The notes: generated from the sequence alone by a model not told the origin. Counted from the first letter of the stretch, positions 1-9,963 are shown. The stretch: DNA of 64,000 bases from Hymenobacter sediminicola (GCF_014250515.1 NZ_CP060202.1:2973001-3037000); one strand, 5' to 3'. Numbers and translations are program-made.

Positions 1-588
1 CAGAATGCCTTCCAGCTTGGTGCCGTTATCCGGAATCAGCTCGGTAGGCACTATCACTAGGCCCTTGTCTTTGGCGCCACCGAAGGCCTGGTAGCGGGCC
101 AGCAGAAACGCCAGCAGTTTGCCCGGAAACGACTGGGGCGGGCTTTGCCGGACGTCATCGGATGTCAGTTGAATACCGACCTCGGTCGTATTGGAAATCA
201 CGACCTCCAACTCTGGGTTAGCTGCGCACGCCAGAATCTCGTTCCACTGGCTTTTGGCAGACAGCACCCGGCTAATGGCCGAGCACACTACGTTTTCTTC
301 AACTTCACGGCCCTCTTCGATGCCGCGTATGCTGAGCGTGTAGAGGCCATCCTGGCGACGGAAAGCATCAATATCCCCGCCATCAGTAGATTTCACAACC
401 ACAATGCGGCCGTTGAAAATACCCTGGCGGTTAGCTTTGTCGATAAGGTAGTCGGGCAGGCCGCGCAGCAGTACGCCCGTGCCAAACTGAAGGACTTTTT
501 CCGGCAACTGGAAATGCGCCATGCTGGGCATAGCTACCGAATCCGGGGCTACTGCCTGAGCTACCAGTTGTTTTGCTAGGTGCGACAT
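1..588 (-). CDS. uxaB: Tagaturonate reductase (altronate oxidoreductase), C-terminal part missing at window edge
   Basis: The N-terminal 196 codons are present and the frame stays open to base 1. The product should reduce D-tagaturonate to D-altronate with NADH in the cytoplasm, a step of saturated galacturonate catabolism. The motif VLQFGTGVLLRGLPDYLID near residues 31-49, followed by FNGRIVVVKSTDGGD, is the dinucleotide-binding start typical of the UxaB/mannitol dehydrogenase family. The ATG at 588 is the first good start and lies 8 bases after the stop of the upstream pectinesterase/lyase gene, so it is the last visible gene of the minus-strand pectin operon. Function follows from the family; the C-terminal half cannot be checked here. 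Confidence 0.85.
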   Translation of the reverse strand, partial: MSHLAKQLVAQAVAPDSVAMPSMAHFQLPEKVLQFGTGVLLRGLPDYLIDKANRQGIFNGRIVVVKSTDGGDIDAFRRQDGLYTLSIRGIEEGREVEENVVCSAISRVLSAKSQWNEILACAANPELEVVISNTTEVGIQLTSDDVRQSPPQSFPGKLLAFLLARYQAFGGAKDKGLVIVPTELIPDNGTKLEGIL

Positions 589-596
589 AACTCGTC

Positions 597-2756
597 TTAC
601 TTTATGCTGCCCGGCGCGGGGCTGGCGTTAGTATTCCATTTCTGCTTCCAGCGCGCATAGTCGCGGCTCAGAAGCTTTTCGGGCCATACACCGGCGTAAG
701 CATACCCCGTGCGGCGTTCATATTCAATATCAGCCAGTTGGGGCATTGGCTTTGATGTGCGGCCCACATAAATCGGCTGGTTCGTATTCAGGTCATAGAA
801 ACGGGCCCAGATGGTGGAACCAGCTTCCGGCACTATCACCCGGTCGAAACCCTTCGGCTGCTTGGGGTCGGGCTGGTCTTTCACGGTGTAGCCTGTCAGT
901 TTCACGGCATCCAGCCAGGCCACGGCCGCATCCACCGATTGCCGGATGGCCGGTGAAGGATTGTCGGTGTCCATCAGGAACCGGACGATGCCGACAGTTT
1001 CCATGCCGCTGAGCGAAGCCAGCTCGAAGGCGCGGGCTTTGGCCGGAAGCAGCGTTTTCTCATCGTGCTGAGCACACCACGCTGTGAGTTTGCCGCGCTG
1101 CACATACTGCGTTTTCAGCATGCAGTCGATGCCCAGGTCCACGGCTTTGGCAGCAGGCTCCGTCAGGCTGGCGTCCAGCACGTCCAGGTCGTTGGTGCGG
1201 CGGCTAACGTCGCGCAGAACCTGCAGCGCCTTCACCATGGCGTTGTCGTTGTAGGTAATCTGGTGGCGGTAGCCGCTCTTGTCAGGATAATACTGCGGGA
1301 AGCCACCGTTGGGGTACTGCATCTGCAGCAGAAACCGGATGCCTTTTTCGGCCGCCGCTTTGTATTCTGCTTTGCCGGTAGCTTTGAAGGCTTTGGCCAG
1401 GTAGCGGATTTCGCGGGTAGTTGCGTCGTTGTCGATGGTCGCATCGTTGCGTCCGGCATCGGCCAGCGTACTGGCACGCAAGGCAGTTGAGAGGGGCTTG
1501 CTGTACTCTACCTTGGCATTACCAACGGCTTTGGGCCAGCCCCCTACACTGCGCTGATAGACCAGCATTTTTTCGGCTACGCTATCCACTGCCGGCACTG
1601 TCTGCAGAGCCGCCGCAGCTGGTGTTGCCGACGAAGTAGCCGTGGCCTGGGGCAGCGTGGAATACCGGTCTTTGGCGGTGGGGTCATACGCGGGCAGGGC
1701 CACCGTGGCAGACTTGCCCGATACCGGATACCAACGGCCGCCAAAGGTCCAGTCGGCTGTGATGTTCGAGGCTTTGAGGGCGCCGGTAGCCGTGCTTAGG
1801 TTGTCTTTGTGCCAGGCATAGTCGCCGCCTTCGCGGTGGCAGTTCTGGTAGTACACGCGGCGGCCCCATTGCTTCGCGCCAGCTCCTGAACTGGCCTGGT
1901 AGATGTCGGCGTCGGCCATGTCGCGCGAGAAGTTGCAGTTCACCAGATAGAACTGCGCTTCCCGGTGAAAGCGGCCCAGCTTGTAGCCGGCGTCGCCCTC
2001 GAACGAGCAGTTTTTGAGCACTGTTTTCGAGTCCTGATTGCCGGAGCCGTCGTGCCAGATAGCCGCCGAGGTGTTGTGGCAGATAAAGCGGCAATTTTCG
2101 GCGAAGGCCCAACCCCGGGGGCAGTAGAAATCTACGCCGCCTTCCATGGTGCAGTCCTTGAAGTAGTACAGGCCGGCATCCACATCCCAGGGACTTACGG
2201 TGTCGCCACCCAACGCCCGGAAAGTGCAGTGCTTTACTGTCAGGCGGGTAGTGCCCGGCATCGTGCGTAGCGCCATCTGGTGGCCGTTTTTGCCGATGGT
2301 GCGTTTGCCGTTTGTGGCGGTAGCGCAGGGTATCTCTACATCACCCTTGGCATCGAAGCCGTAGCTGTTGATGATGGTGAGGTTTTCGAGCGTGATATCC
2401 GGCGAGTTGCGCATGTTCAGCGTAGCCACGCCCCAGTCGTCCTGGCCGGCCACCGGGTTGCAGCGCCACTCGTCGCGGGCCTGGGCATAGGTTAGCACTA
2501 CGCCCTTTTCGCTCTGGCCCTTGAGCGTGATTTTCTGCTTGCCATCGAGCAGCACCTTCTCGCGGTAGGTGCCATTCTTGATGTACACCGTGCGCGGCTT
2601 GGTGGCCTCATTGGGCAAGCTGTTGAGAGCAGCTTGGATGGTCCGGAACTGCCCCGAACCATCCGCTGCCACCGTTACCTGCTGGGCCCGGGCTGAAAAG
2701 ATCCCCATCCCCCCTATTCCCGCCAGCAGGAGCAGTAGTTTCCTCAATGTTTTCAT
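597..2756 (-). CDS. Secreted pectinesterase (CE8) fused to PL10 pectate lyase
   Basis: This 719-residue protein should remove methyl esters from pectin and then cleave the polygalacturonate by beta-elimination. Residues 1-25 are a signal peptide (MKTLRKLLLLLAG...ARAQQ). Residues about 25-330 are a right-handed beta-helix pectin methylesterase, with GGDTV near 183 and GGVDFYCPRGWAF near 207 matching the region of the two catalytic aspartates. After a Thr/Ala/Ser-rich linker near 375-395, residues about 395-700 match PL10 lyases: GGWPK near 405, IDNDATT near 445, QYPNGGFPQYYP and a C-terminal RRTGYAYAG. An in-frame start 28 codons upstream exists, but the signal peptide decides for 2756. It sits between kdgF and uxaB in the operon. 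Confidence 0.9.
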   Translation of the reverse strand: MKTLRKLLLLLAGIGGMGIFSARAQQVTVAADGSGQFRTIQAALNSLPNEATKPRTVYIKNGTYREKVLLDGKQKITLKGQSEKGVVLTYAQARDEWRCNPVAGQDDWGVATLNMRNSPDITLENLTIINSYGFDAKGDVEIPCATATNGKRTIGKNGHQMALRTMPGTTRLTVKHCTFRALGGDTVSPWDVDAGLYYFKDCTMEGGVDFYCPRGWAFAENCRFICHNTSAAIWHDGSGNQDSKTVLKNCSFEGDAGYKLGRFHREAQFYLVNCNFSRDMADADIYQASSGAGAKQWGRRVYYQNCHREGGDYAWHKDNLSTATGALKASNITADWTFGGRWYPVSGKSATVALPAYDPTAKDRYSTLPQATATSSATPAAAALQTVPAVDSVAEKMLVYQRSVGGWPKAVGNAKVEYSKPLSTALRASTLADAGRNDATIDNDATTREIRYLAKAFKATGKAEYKAAAEKGIRFLLQMQYPNGGFPQYYPDKSGYRHQITYNDNAMVKALQVLRDVSRRTNDLDVLDASLTEPAAKAVDLGIDCMLKTQYVQRGKLTAWCAQHDEKTLLPAKARAFELASLSGMETVGIVRFLMDTDNPSPAIRQSVDAAVAWLDAVKLTGYTVKDQPDPKQPKGFDRVIVPEAGSTIWARFYDLNTNQPIYVGRTSKPMPQLADIEYERRTGYAYAGVWPEKLLSRDYARWKQKWNTNASPAPGSIK

Positions 2757-2779
2757 ATGATTAGTAAACCCCACTACGC

Positions 2780-3121
2780 CTACACAAAATCTTCCCGCAT
2801 GGGGCTGAAGGCGTCCAGCAGAACACCTTCTTCCACACATACTACCCCGTGCACCACGTTGGAGGGCGCATGAAAGGTGTCACCAGCCTGCAGTACCCGC
2901 ATCACGCCGTCGATAGTGACATTGAATCTGCCGCTGACGATGTGCGTCATCTGGGTATGAACATGGTAATGCGGTGCCCCGATGCTCCCCGCCTCAAACT
3001 CTACCCGCACCAGCATCAGCTGGCTGTCATAGGTCAGCACCTTGCGGCGCACACCGTCCCCCACAGTTTCCCAGGGCTGGGCATCATCTTCCAAAAACAG
3101 GCGGTTTGAAGCGAGGAGCAT
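2780..3121 (-). CDS. kdgF: Cupin protein KdgF, unsaturated uronate linearisation
   Basis: A 113-residue single-domain cupin. KdgF converts 4,5-unsaturated galacturonate, the product of lyases and GH105 hydrolases, into the linear 5-keto-4-deoxyuronate that KduI uses. The sequence shows the cupin metal ligands in APHYHVHTQMTHIVSG (His-x-His and a later His) and a second motif around HAPSNVVHGV, and ends with the FSPMREDF signature common in KdgF. It lies 18 bases after susD and 23 bases before the lyase gene start, so it is inside the operon. A generic cupin would be the alternative, but the tail motif and the kduI/kduD neighbours make KdgF likely. Confidence 0.88.
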   Translation of the reverse strand: MLLASNRLFLEDDAQPWETVGDGVRRKVLTYDSQLMLVRVEFEAGSIGAPHYHVHTQMTHIVSGRFNVTIDGVMRVLQAGDTFHAPSNVVHGVVCVEEGVLLDAFSPMREDFV

Positions 3122-3139
3122 GTGCAGAGCCGGAAAGGA

Positions 3140-5008
3140 TTAGTAGCCGAAGTTCTGTACCAGCGCCGGGTCGGCGACCAGGGTGCTCTGCGGAATTGGC
3201 AGCAACTCTTTGCCTTGGCTAGGCACATACTCTGCGGCCAAGCCCGTAGCGGTGCTAGTGGCGCTGGTAGTGCCGAGCGTGTAGGTGGCACCGGCAGGCC
3301 GGGTATTCGCAACGTACGCGGCATCAATTGCCTGACGCCAGTTCACGCGTACTGTACCCGTAGGAGCCGTGTTGGGCGTGGGCGAAGGGCGGTAGAATGA
3401 ACGGGTCCACTGCACGTTGCCGGCGGCCGGCGTGCGGTAGTACATATACAGCGGCACATTCTGGTAGGGCGCTTCGCCTTTGGCCAGCTTCTCGATGTTG
3501 GTTTTCACTTCGGCCAGCTTGGTGGCAAACAGGTTCCAGCGCAGCAAATCGTATTTGCGGATGGCTTCGCTGCCAAACTCCAGATACCGCTCGTTTACAA
3601 GGGCATCGAAGAAGCTAGCTTTGCTCGACAGGCTGAAGCCGGCCTGCGTCAGGGTAGCTTGGGCACGCGCCTGGTTGCCTGCGAAGGCACGGGCCCGGAC
3701 CCGCATCAGGGCTTCTTGAGCGACAGCAGTAGGGCCGTTCAGCTCGTTCTCGGTTTCAGCAAACATGAGCAGTACGTCGGCGAAGCGGATGATAGGCCAG
3801 TTGTAGCCCAGGTAGTTGCTGCTACCCGTGAGCGGTGGGCTGTGCCAGTCGCGGCGGAACTTGCCATCGGTGATGGAGCTGAGCGCTACACCCGACTGGA
3901 AGTTGCTGGTGCTGGCAATACCGTAGGTCGTGATGGTCACATCCCGACGGGTATCGGTCGAGTCGAAGGCGTAGAAGTACGTAGGCACTACCGTTACTGC
4001 ACCCTGCGTAGAGCCGTAGGTGCCGGAAGTATTCTGCAGGCGAGGGCCATTGTAATAGCCCAGCTTGCTGTCCGATACAGCCGTAGAACCGGTCATGCCA
4101 ACCTGGAAGATGATTTCGTTGGCGCTTTCCGAGCGTTGCTCGTTGATGCTCTTGAACACCTCCAAAAAGCTTGGGTTCAGGCTATGCTCGCCGGGACGCG
4201 CCATCAGCTCCGTACACTCCTGGCGCGCAATGCGGTAGTAGTCGAGGTAGTCAGCAGGGCGAGTCATCTGGCTGCCTTTCAGCGAATATCCACCACGAAA
4301 CAGTGCAATACGGGCACGCAGGGCTTTCACGGCACCTTTCGTGATTCGCTCACTGGCGGCACCAGCCCGACTGCGCCACGGCACCAGCTTCTGGGCCAGC
4401 GCTAAGTCATCAATCAGCCGGGCCAGCGTGGCATTGCGGTCTGCGTTGGGCAGGTTGAAGTCCTGGCCCGATACGGAAGGCGTAAACTGCGCCGGAACAT
4501 CACCCCAGTTACGCACCAGCTCGAAGTAATACTGCGCGCGCAACGTCAGGGCTTCGCCGTGCAGGCGGTGCATGGCCGCCGTATCGGCAGCACTGCCGCC
4601 ATCGTATACCGGTGAGAGCGGAATCTGCTGGATGCAGATGTTGCTGCGCTCCACACCCTGGTACAGGGTGTTCCAAGGGTTGGTGATTTCGCTGTTTGTC
4701 GAAAGAGCTTTGTAGCGCGCAATGCTGCGGCGGCCACCATCAGCGGCCCCAGCCGACCCAATCATTTCGTCGGAATCGTAGGGGAAATACATGCTGACGC
4801 GGGTACCATAGCTTTGGTCACCCGACAGCGGGTCGTAGGCACCAATAACGGCGGCGGTAGAGCCGGCAACGGTGCTGAAGGTATACTCGGTCGTGTTGAG
4901 CGCCAGTGGCTCCACGTCGAGGTAGTCTTTGCAGGAAGTGACCAGTCCGGCGGCACCCACCAGGGCGCCGGCTGCCAGCGCGGTCCGGAAAAAGAGGATA
5001 GGTTTCAT
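3140..5008 (-). CDS. SusD/RagB-family surface glycan-binding lipoprotein
   Basis: A 622-residue lipoprotein predicted to bind pectin fragments at the cell surface and deliver them to the SusC channel encoded just upstream. The N-terminus has a signal with lipobox LVTSC followed by KDYLDVEPLA, the normal start of mature SusD proteins. Helical TPR-like stretches (LRAQYYFELVRNWGDVP) and the C-terminal ADVLLMFAETENELNG / RYLEFGSEAIRKYDLLRW segments are family hallmarks. It starts 19 bases after the susC stop. The substrate is inferred from the enzymes around it, since SusD sequence alone does not reveal it. Confidence 0.95.
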   Translation of the reverse strand: MKPILFFRTALAAGALVGAAGLVTSCKDYLDVEPLALNTTEYTFSTVAGSTAAVIGAYDPLSGDQSYGTRVSMYFPYDSDEMIGSAGAADGGRRSIARYKALSTNSEITNPWNTLYQGVERSNICIQQIPLSPVYDGGSAADTAAMHRLHGEALTLRAQYYFELVRNWGDVPAQFTPSVSGQDFNLPNADRNATLARLIDDLALAQKLVPWRSRAGAASERITKGAVKALRARIALFRGGYSLKGSQMTRPADYLDYYRIARQECTELMARPGEHSLNPSFLEVFKSINEQRSESANEIIFQVGMTGSTAVSDSKLGYYNGPRLQNTSGTYGSTQGAVTVVPTYFYAFDSTDTRRDVTITTYGIASTSNFQSGVALSSITDGKFRRDWHSPPLTGSSNYLGYNWPIIRFADVLLMFAETENELNGPTAVAQEALMRVRARAFAGNQARAQATLTQAGFSLSSKASFFDALVNERYLEFGSEAIRKYDLLRWNLFATKLAEVKTNIEKLAKGEAPYQNVPLYMYYRTPAAGNVQWTRSFYRPSPTPNTAPTGTVRVNWRQAIDAAYVANTRPAGATYTLGTTSATSTATGLAAEYVPSQGKELLPIPQSTLVADPALVQNFGY

Positions 5009-5027
5009 GATACGGAGCGAGTGGGAA

Positions 5028-8000
5028 TTAGAGAGAAAGGTTCACGCCAACCAGGAATGCGCGGCTACGTGGGTAGGCGGCATAGTCTACGCCTGGCGTC
5101 AGTGGCGTGGCACGGCGGGTGTTCACCTCCGGGTCGTAGCCGGTGTACTTCGTGAACGTGTACACGTTGTTGGCCGTCACGTAGAAGCGCAGGTTGTTGA
5201 TTTTGGCGCGCGTCGTTAGGGTTTTAGGCACCGTGTAGCCCAGCGTCAGGTTGTTGATGCGCAGGAACGAGCCATCTTCAATAGCCCACGAATGCAGGAA
5301 GTAGTTGCTGGTCGGGCGCCAGATATTGGCACCCTGGTTCACTTCGCGCAGGCGGTCCAGCGTCGTGATAGGCGAACCGTCCGTTTCTAGAATGCGGTAG
5401 CGCGACGTCATGTCGTCCAGCACGTTGCTGAACACCGTGTTAGCGGTGTTGGTCGTGAATTCTACTTTGTTGGCGTTGTAGATGTCGTTGCCCAGCACGA
5501 AGTTCAGGAAGATGCTGGCATCAAATCCTTTGTAGGTAAACTGCTGGTTCAGGCCACCCACCACTTTCGGGTTAGCATCTCCGATAACCGTCTGGTCTTG
5601 GTCGTTAATCAGACCATCACCGTTCATGTCCTTCAGCTTGAGCAGACCCGGCTGAGCAGCCAGCCCGTCGGGGGTGCCGGCCAGCAGCCGTCCCGACTTC
5701 AGCACCCAGCGCTGCGAGGTAGCGTTGTAGCTTTCAAAGTCGTCAGCGGTGTAGTAGCCGTCGGTTACGTAGCCGTACATCTGGCCCACTGGCTGGCCTA
5801 CCCGCGCCACATAGTCGCGGGTGAGGGCCGTGCCAGCCCAGCCCGACGACAAGCCGGGCAGTTCCTCCAGGTTTTCGCCTAGGCTCTCGATGCGGCCCCG
5901 GTTGAGGGAGGCGTTGGCCGTGGCAGTCCAGGTGAAAGCGGCGTTGTTTACGATGTTGCCCGTCAGCTGCAGTTCCAAACCTTTGTTCGACGTAGAGCCG
6001 ATATTCTGCGTCTGGGTAGTGTAGCCCAGGAACGCCGGAATAGTCCGGTTGATGAGCAGGTCGCTGGTGGTGTTGTAGTAGGCGTCGGCCGTGAACTGTA
6101 TCCGGTTTTCGAGCAGCGCCAGGTCAATACCGATGTTGCGGGACGTGGTGGTTTCCCACTTCAAGTCCTTGTTGGCCAAACGCGTAGCGGCCGAGCCCAG
6201 CACAATGGAGTGGTTGACCGAGTACGGGGCGCTACCGGCCGAATAAAGCTGTTTGCCCAGGAAGTCACCGATGCGGTTGTTGCCCGCCTGGCCCAGGCTC
6301 AGACGCAGCTTCAGATCATTCACAACTGGAACAGACTTGAAAAAATTCTCACGCGAGATGCGCCACGCCACCGAGGCGCCGGGGAAATAGCCCCAGCGGT
6401 TGCCGGGCTCATACTTCGAGGAGCCGTCGGCCCGGAACGTACCCGTAAACAGATACCGGTCGTCGTAGGAGTAAGTAAGGCGGCCGAAGCCCGAGAGCAA
6501 GCGGTAGTCCTGCTCGATATCGGTCTGGGGCAATACCGGCTGGCTGGTCTGGCCGGCCGGCAGTACACCCTGGTTGATGTTGGCCAGCGCCCGCTCTGCA
6601 GTGATATCCAGCGGCAGGAAGTTGGTTTGGATGTACTGGATGTTGTTGGTCTGCTGGTATATCTCCTCCCCTACCAGCACGCCAATGGAGTGCAGGCCGG
6701 TTTTGAGATTATAGTCCAGCACATTGGAGTTGTTCAGCGTGTTCTGAGCACCCGTCCGGATAGAAGCAGTCGGCAGGTTCTGGTAGTTGCCGGCCGGCTG
6801 GCGCAGCAGCGGCGAGTAACGGCCATTGAACGTACCCAGGTTCTGGTTGGTAATGTCGAAGCCAGCAGTGGAGCGGAACGTCAGGTTCTTCAAAATGTCG
6901 AAGGCCACCGTGCCCCCGATGTTGAACGTCTGGCGCTTGTCGCGGCGGTACTCGCTGTCGATGGCCAGCACGGGGCTTACCAGCGTGGAGATGGTGAAAA
7001 ACTCGTCGTCAAACGTGTTCGGGTCGAGCACGGCACCCGAGAGGCGCGGTACCTGCAGCGGCTGGTACTGCACCGAGTTGCGCAAGCGGGACGTCGTGTT
7101 TGAGCCGGTAGTGGAAGTGCCCGCGCCGTTGGTCGTCTGGTCGTTGAAGCGCAGGTTCAGACCCACCCGGAACCGCTCGGTAGCCTTCGTATCAAACCGG
7201 AAGTTTACCAGCTTCCGGTCGTAGTCGGAGCCGCGCTGGATACCATCTTCCTTGTTGCGCGTCAGGCTCAGCGAATAGGTAGTGCCTTTCACCCCGCCCG
7301 CAACCGACACGTTGTGCGTTTGCTGGAAAGCATCCCGGCCGAACACCTCATCCTGCCAGTCAATGAACGGCGCATTGCGCGCATTCACCAACGTGTCGCT
7401 GTTGTAGTTGCTGCTGCCAAACAGGCTCTTGAAGTTGTTCAGGCCGCCAGTGCCGGTAGCGCCCGCCACAAATGCCCGCTCATACTGCAGGTTGAGATAG
7501 TCCTCGGGCTTGAGTACGTTCAGCTTTTTGGCAATGCGGCGGAAACCAGCAAAGCCATTATAGCTCACGACCGTGCGGCCTTCGATGCCTTTTTTGGTGG
7601 TGATGATAACCACGCCGTTGGCACCGCGTGCACCGTAAATGGCCGTTGCCGACGCATCTTTCAGCACATCGACCGAGGCAATGTCCTGCGGGGCAATAAC
7701 GCCCAGCGCGTTTTCAATCTGGATACCGTCCACTACGTACAGCGGCGAGTTGTCCTGGGTGATGGAGCCACCGCCCCGCACGCGCACCTGCACGTTCTGG
7801 TTGCCGGGCGTGCCTTCAGCCGAAGTCAACTGCACACCGGCCAAACGGCCGGTCAGAGCTTCTGCCGCCGAGTTAACCGGAATGTCTTTGATCTGCTGCG
7901 AATTCACCGACGACACGGAGCCCGTTACGTCGCGGCGCGGCACGGCCTGGTAGCCGATTACCACCACGTCGTCGAGAACTTTGCTGTCTTCGTTGAGGGT

Positions 8001-8282
8001 GATGTTGAGGTCCGTTTTGCTACCCACTGCCACATCCTGCGACACATAGCCGATGTAGCTCACGCTGAGCGTCGCGTTGCTGCCCTCGGGCAGGGACAGG
8101 CTGAAGCGGCCGTCGCCGTCGGTAGAAGCGCCATTGGTGGTGCCTTTTACTACCACCGTCACTCCGGGTAGTGCTTCGCCCTTGTCTGATTTCACGACAC
8201 CCTGCACGCGGCGCTGTTGCGCCCAGGCGGGGGCAGCTGCACACACCATGAGCGGCGCGAGCAACAGTAGTTTTCTTTTCAT
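5028..8282 (-). CDS. SusC/RagA-family TonB-dependent outer-membrane transporter
   Basis: A 1084-residue outer-membrane receptor that should import oligogalacturonides using TonB energy, with SusD as lid. Residues 1-21 are a signal peptide. Residues about 24-100 form a carboxypeptidase-regulatory-like beta domain (VQGVVKSDKGEALPGVTVVVKG, SYIGY). The TonB-box region DDVVVIGYQAVPRRDVTGS follows near 104-122, then the plug with VRVRGGGSIT and YVVDG, and a barrel ending in RAFLVGVNLSL. Length and order are standard for SusC. There are 43 bases between kduI and susC, so transcription probably continues from the kduD promoter. Confidence 0.96.
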   Translation of the reverse strand: MKRKLLLLAPLMVCAAAPAWAQQRRVQGVVKSDKGEALPGVTVVVKGTTNGASTDGDGRFSLSLPEGSNATLSVSYIGYVSQDVAVGSKTDLNITLNEDSKVLDDVVVIGYQAVPRRDVTGSVSSVNSQQIKDIPVNSAAEALTGRLAGVQLTSAEGTPGNQNVQVRVRGGGSITQDNSPLYVVDGIQIENALGVIAPQDIASVDVLKDASATAIYGARGANGVVIITTKKGIEGRTVVSYNGFAGFRRIAKKLNVLKPEDYLNLQYERAFVAGATGTGGLNNFKSLFGSSNYNSDTLVNARNAPFIDWQDEVFGRDAFQQTHNVSVAGGVKGTTYSLSLTRNKEDGIQRGSDYDRKLVNFRFDTKATERFRVGLNLRFNDQTTNGAGTSTTGSNTTSRLRNSVQYQPLQVPRLSGAVLDPNTFDDEFFTISTLVSPVLAIDSEYRRDKRQTFNIGGTVAFDILKNLTFRSTAGFDITNQNLGTFNGRYSPLLRQPAGNYQNLPTASIRTGAQNTLNNSNVLDYNLKTGLHSIGVLVGEEIYQQTNNIQYIQTNFLPLDITAERALANINQGVLPAGQTSQPVLPQTDIEQDYRLLSGFGRLTYSYDDRYLFTGTFRADGSSKYEPGNRWGYFPGASVAWRISRENFFKSVPVVNDLKLRLSLGQAGNNRIGDFLGKQLYSAGSAPYSVNHSIVLGSAATRLANKDLKWETTTSRNIGIDLALLENRIQFTADAYYNTTSDLLINRTIPAFLGYTTQTQNIGSTSNKGLELQLTGNIVNNAAFTWTATANASLNRGRIESLGENLEELPGLSSGWAGTALTRDYVARVGQPVGQMYGYVTDGYYTADDFESYNATSQRWVLKSGRLLAGTPDGLAAQPGLLKLKDMNGDGLINDQDQTVIGDANPKVVGGLNQQFTYKGFDASIFLNFVLGNDIYNANKVEFTTNTANTVFSNVLDDMTSRYRILETDGSPITTLDRLREVNQGANIWRPTSNYFLHSWAIEDGSFLRINNLTLGYTVPKTLTTRAKINNLRFYVTANNVYTFTKYTGYDPEVNTRRATPLTPGVDYAAYPRSRAFLVGVNLSL

Positions 8283-8325
8283 GATGTGTGGGAATTTGTG
8301 TGTGAAGATTCAGGAAGATGCGGAC

Positions 8326-9156
8326 CTAACGCAGCTGGTCAATCGGGGCCGGGTCCATGTCAGTGTACTCGCGGTTTTCGCCGCCCATACCCCAGATGAA
8401 GGTGTAGCCGGCCGTGCCACAGCCCGAGTGAATGGACCACGGCGGGGAGAGAATGGCCTGCCCCTCGCCCACCCACAGGTGGCGGGTTTCCTGGGGCTGG
8501 CCCATCAGGTGCAGCACGCGCTGGCCTTGAGGCATGTCGAAGTAGAGGTAGGCTTCCATGCGCCGGTCGTGGGTGTGCGCGGGCATGGTATTCCACACGC
8601 TGCCGGCATGCAGCTGCGTGAGGCCCATTACCAGCTGGCAGCTCTGGATGCCTTCGGCGTAGATGTACTTGTAGATCGTGCGCTGATTGGCGGTTTCCAG
8701 TTCGCCCAGCGTCACGGGCGTGGCCTCGGCCTGGCTCAGGCGGGTGGTAGGATGCGTAGCGTGAGCCGGCGTAGAAAGCAGGTAGAATTTAGCAGGCTGC
8801 GCAGCATCGGTACTGATGAAGCTGACCTCTTTCGCGCCTTTGCCCACGTACAGGCAGTCCTGGCGGCCTAGCTCATACGCCGTGCCATCCACCGTCACGA
8901 TGCCGGCGCTGCCGATGTTGAGAATGCCCAGTTCCCGGCGCTCCAGAAAGAATTCTGCCTTCAGGTTTTCCGGATTCGGCAGCGCAATGGCGCCGGCGGT
9001 GGGCACCACACCACCCACCATCATCCGGTCGTAGTGCGTGTACACCAACTCGATTTCACCGGTCACAAACAGGTCTTCTATCAGGAAATTTTCCCGTAGC
9101 TGCTGCGTGTTCATTGCCGCTGTTTCGCGCGGCCCGATGGCATATCGTTGGTTCAT
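8326..9156 (-). CDS. kduI: 5-dehydro-4-deoxy-D-glucuronate isomerase
   Basis: A 276-residue cupin-type isomerase that converts 5-keto-4-deoxyuronate (from KdgF) to 3-deoxy-D-glycero-2,5-hexodiulosonate, the KduD substrate. The zinc-binding stretch MPAHTHDRRMEAYLYFDM and the following QPQETRHLWVGEGQAILSPPWSIHSG are characteristic of KduI. The ATG at 9156 gives MNQRYAIGP, a usual N-terminus; a TTG three codons further upstream is less likely. It starts 36 bases after kduD and belongs to the same operon. Confidence 0.95.
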   Translation of the reverse strand: MNQRYAIGPRETAAMNTQQLRENFLIEDLFVTGEIELVYTHYDRMMVGGVVPTAGAIALPNPENLKAEFFLERRELGILNIGSAGIVTVDGTAYELGRQDCLYVGKGAKEVSFISTDAAQPAKFYLLSTPAHATHPTTRLSQAEATPVTLGELETANQRTIYKYIYAEGIQSCQLVMGLTQLHAGSVWNTMPAHTHDRRMEAYLYFDMPQGQRVLHLMGQPQETRHLWVGEGQAILSPPWSIHSGCGTAGYTFIWGMGGENREYTDMDPAPIDQLR

Positions 9157-9192
9157 CTGGAACAAGAAGGAGGAGAAGTAGAGGTGAAAAAG

Positions 9193-9963
9193 CTAGCGGC
9201 CCATCCAGCCGCCATCGACGGTGAGGATGGTGCCGTGCACGTAATCGGAGGCGGAAGAAGCCAGAAAAACCGTAGGTCCCTGGAAGTCTTCGGGCGTGCC
9301 CCAGCGGCCGGCCGGAATGCGGCCCAGAATGCTCTGGCTGCGCTCAGGGTCTTGGCGCAGCGCCTCCGTATTGTCGGTGGCGATATAGCCAGGCGCAATG
9401 GCGTTGACGTTGACGCCGCGGCCGGCCCATTCGTTGGCCAGCGCCTTCACCAGCGAACCGATGGCACCTTTACTGGCCGCGTAGCCCGGCACGTTGATAC
9501 CGCCCTGGAATGTGAGCAGCGAAGCGGTGAAGATGATTTTGCCGCTGCCCTGCGCGAGCATACGCCCACCAATAGCACGGGCAATGCGGAAGGGCGCATC
9601 CAAGTTGATATGCAGCACCTCGTCCCAAAGTTCGTCGGAGTGCTCTGCGGCCGGAGCGCGCTTGATGGTGCCGGCGTTGTTGATCAGAATGTCGATGCGT
9701 GGAAAATCCTGCTGCACCTTTTCCAGGAAAGCATCAATGGCGCCGCGCTGGCTGAAGTCGGCCTGGTAGGCAGTGAACTGACGGCCCAGCGCCCGCACTT
9801 GCTGCTCAGTATCGGAACCGTGCAGGGCCAGCGAGGCCGATACGCCGATGATGTCGGCACCGGCCGCAGCCAGACCCAGGGCCATACCCTGACCGATTCC
9901 CCGGTTGCAGCCCGTTACCAAGGCAACTTTACCAGTCAGGTCAAAGGCGGAAGATATACTCAT
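9193..9963 (-). CDS. kduD: 2-dehydro-3-deoxy-D-gluconate 5-dehydrogenase (KduD)
   Basis: A 256-residue classical short-chain dehydrogenase that makes 2-keto-3-deoxygluconate from the KduI product using NAD(H). The Rossmann motif TGCNRGIGQG sits near residues 17-26, NNAG in the middle, a catalytic Ser-Tyr-Lys set in TASLLTF...GYAASKGAIG, and DGGWMGR at the C-terminus as in KduD. It is the promoter-proximal gene of the minus-strand pectin operon. The LacI operator candidate is centred about 140 bases upstream of its ATG, so it should respond directly to that regulator. Confidence 0.95.
   Translation of the reverse strand: MSISSAFDLTGKVALVTGCNRGIGQGMALGLAAAGADIIGVSASLALHGSDTEQQVRALGRQFTAYQADFSQRGAIDAFLEKVQQDFPRIDILINNAGTIKRAPAAEHSDELWDEVLHINLDAPFRIARAIGGRMLAQGSGKIIFTASLLTFQGGINVPGYAASKGAIGSLVKALANEWAGRGVNVNAIAPGYIATDNTEALRQDPERSQSILGRIPAGRWGTPEDFQGPTVFLASSASDYVHGTILTVDGGWMGR

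Noticed and set aside
3659..4405. Plus-strand 248-codon frame opposite susD
   Set aside because: Antisense to conserved SusD sequence; no recognisable protein features.
7314..8171. Long plus-strand frame opposite susC
   Set aside because: Shadow of the SusC plug region; no domain or start context.
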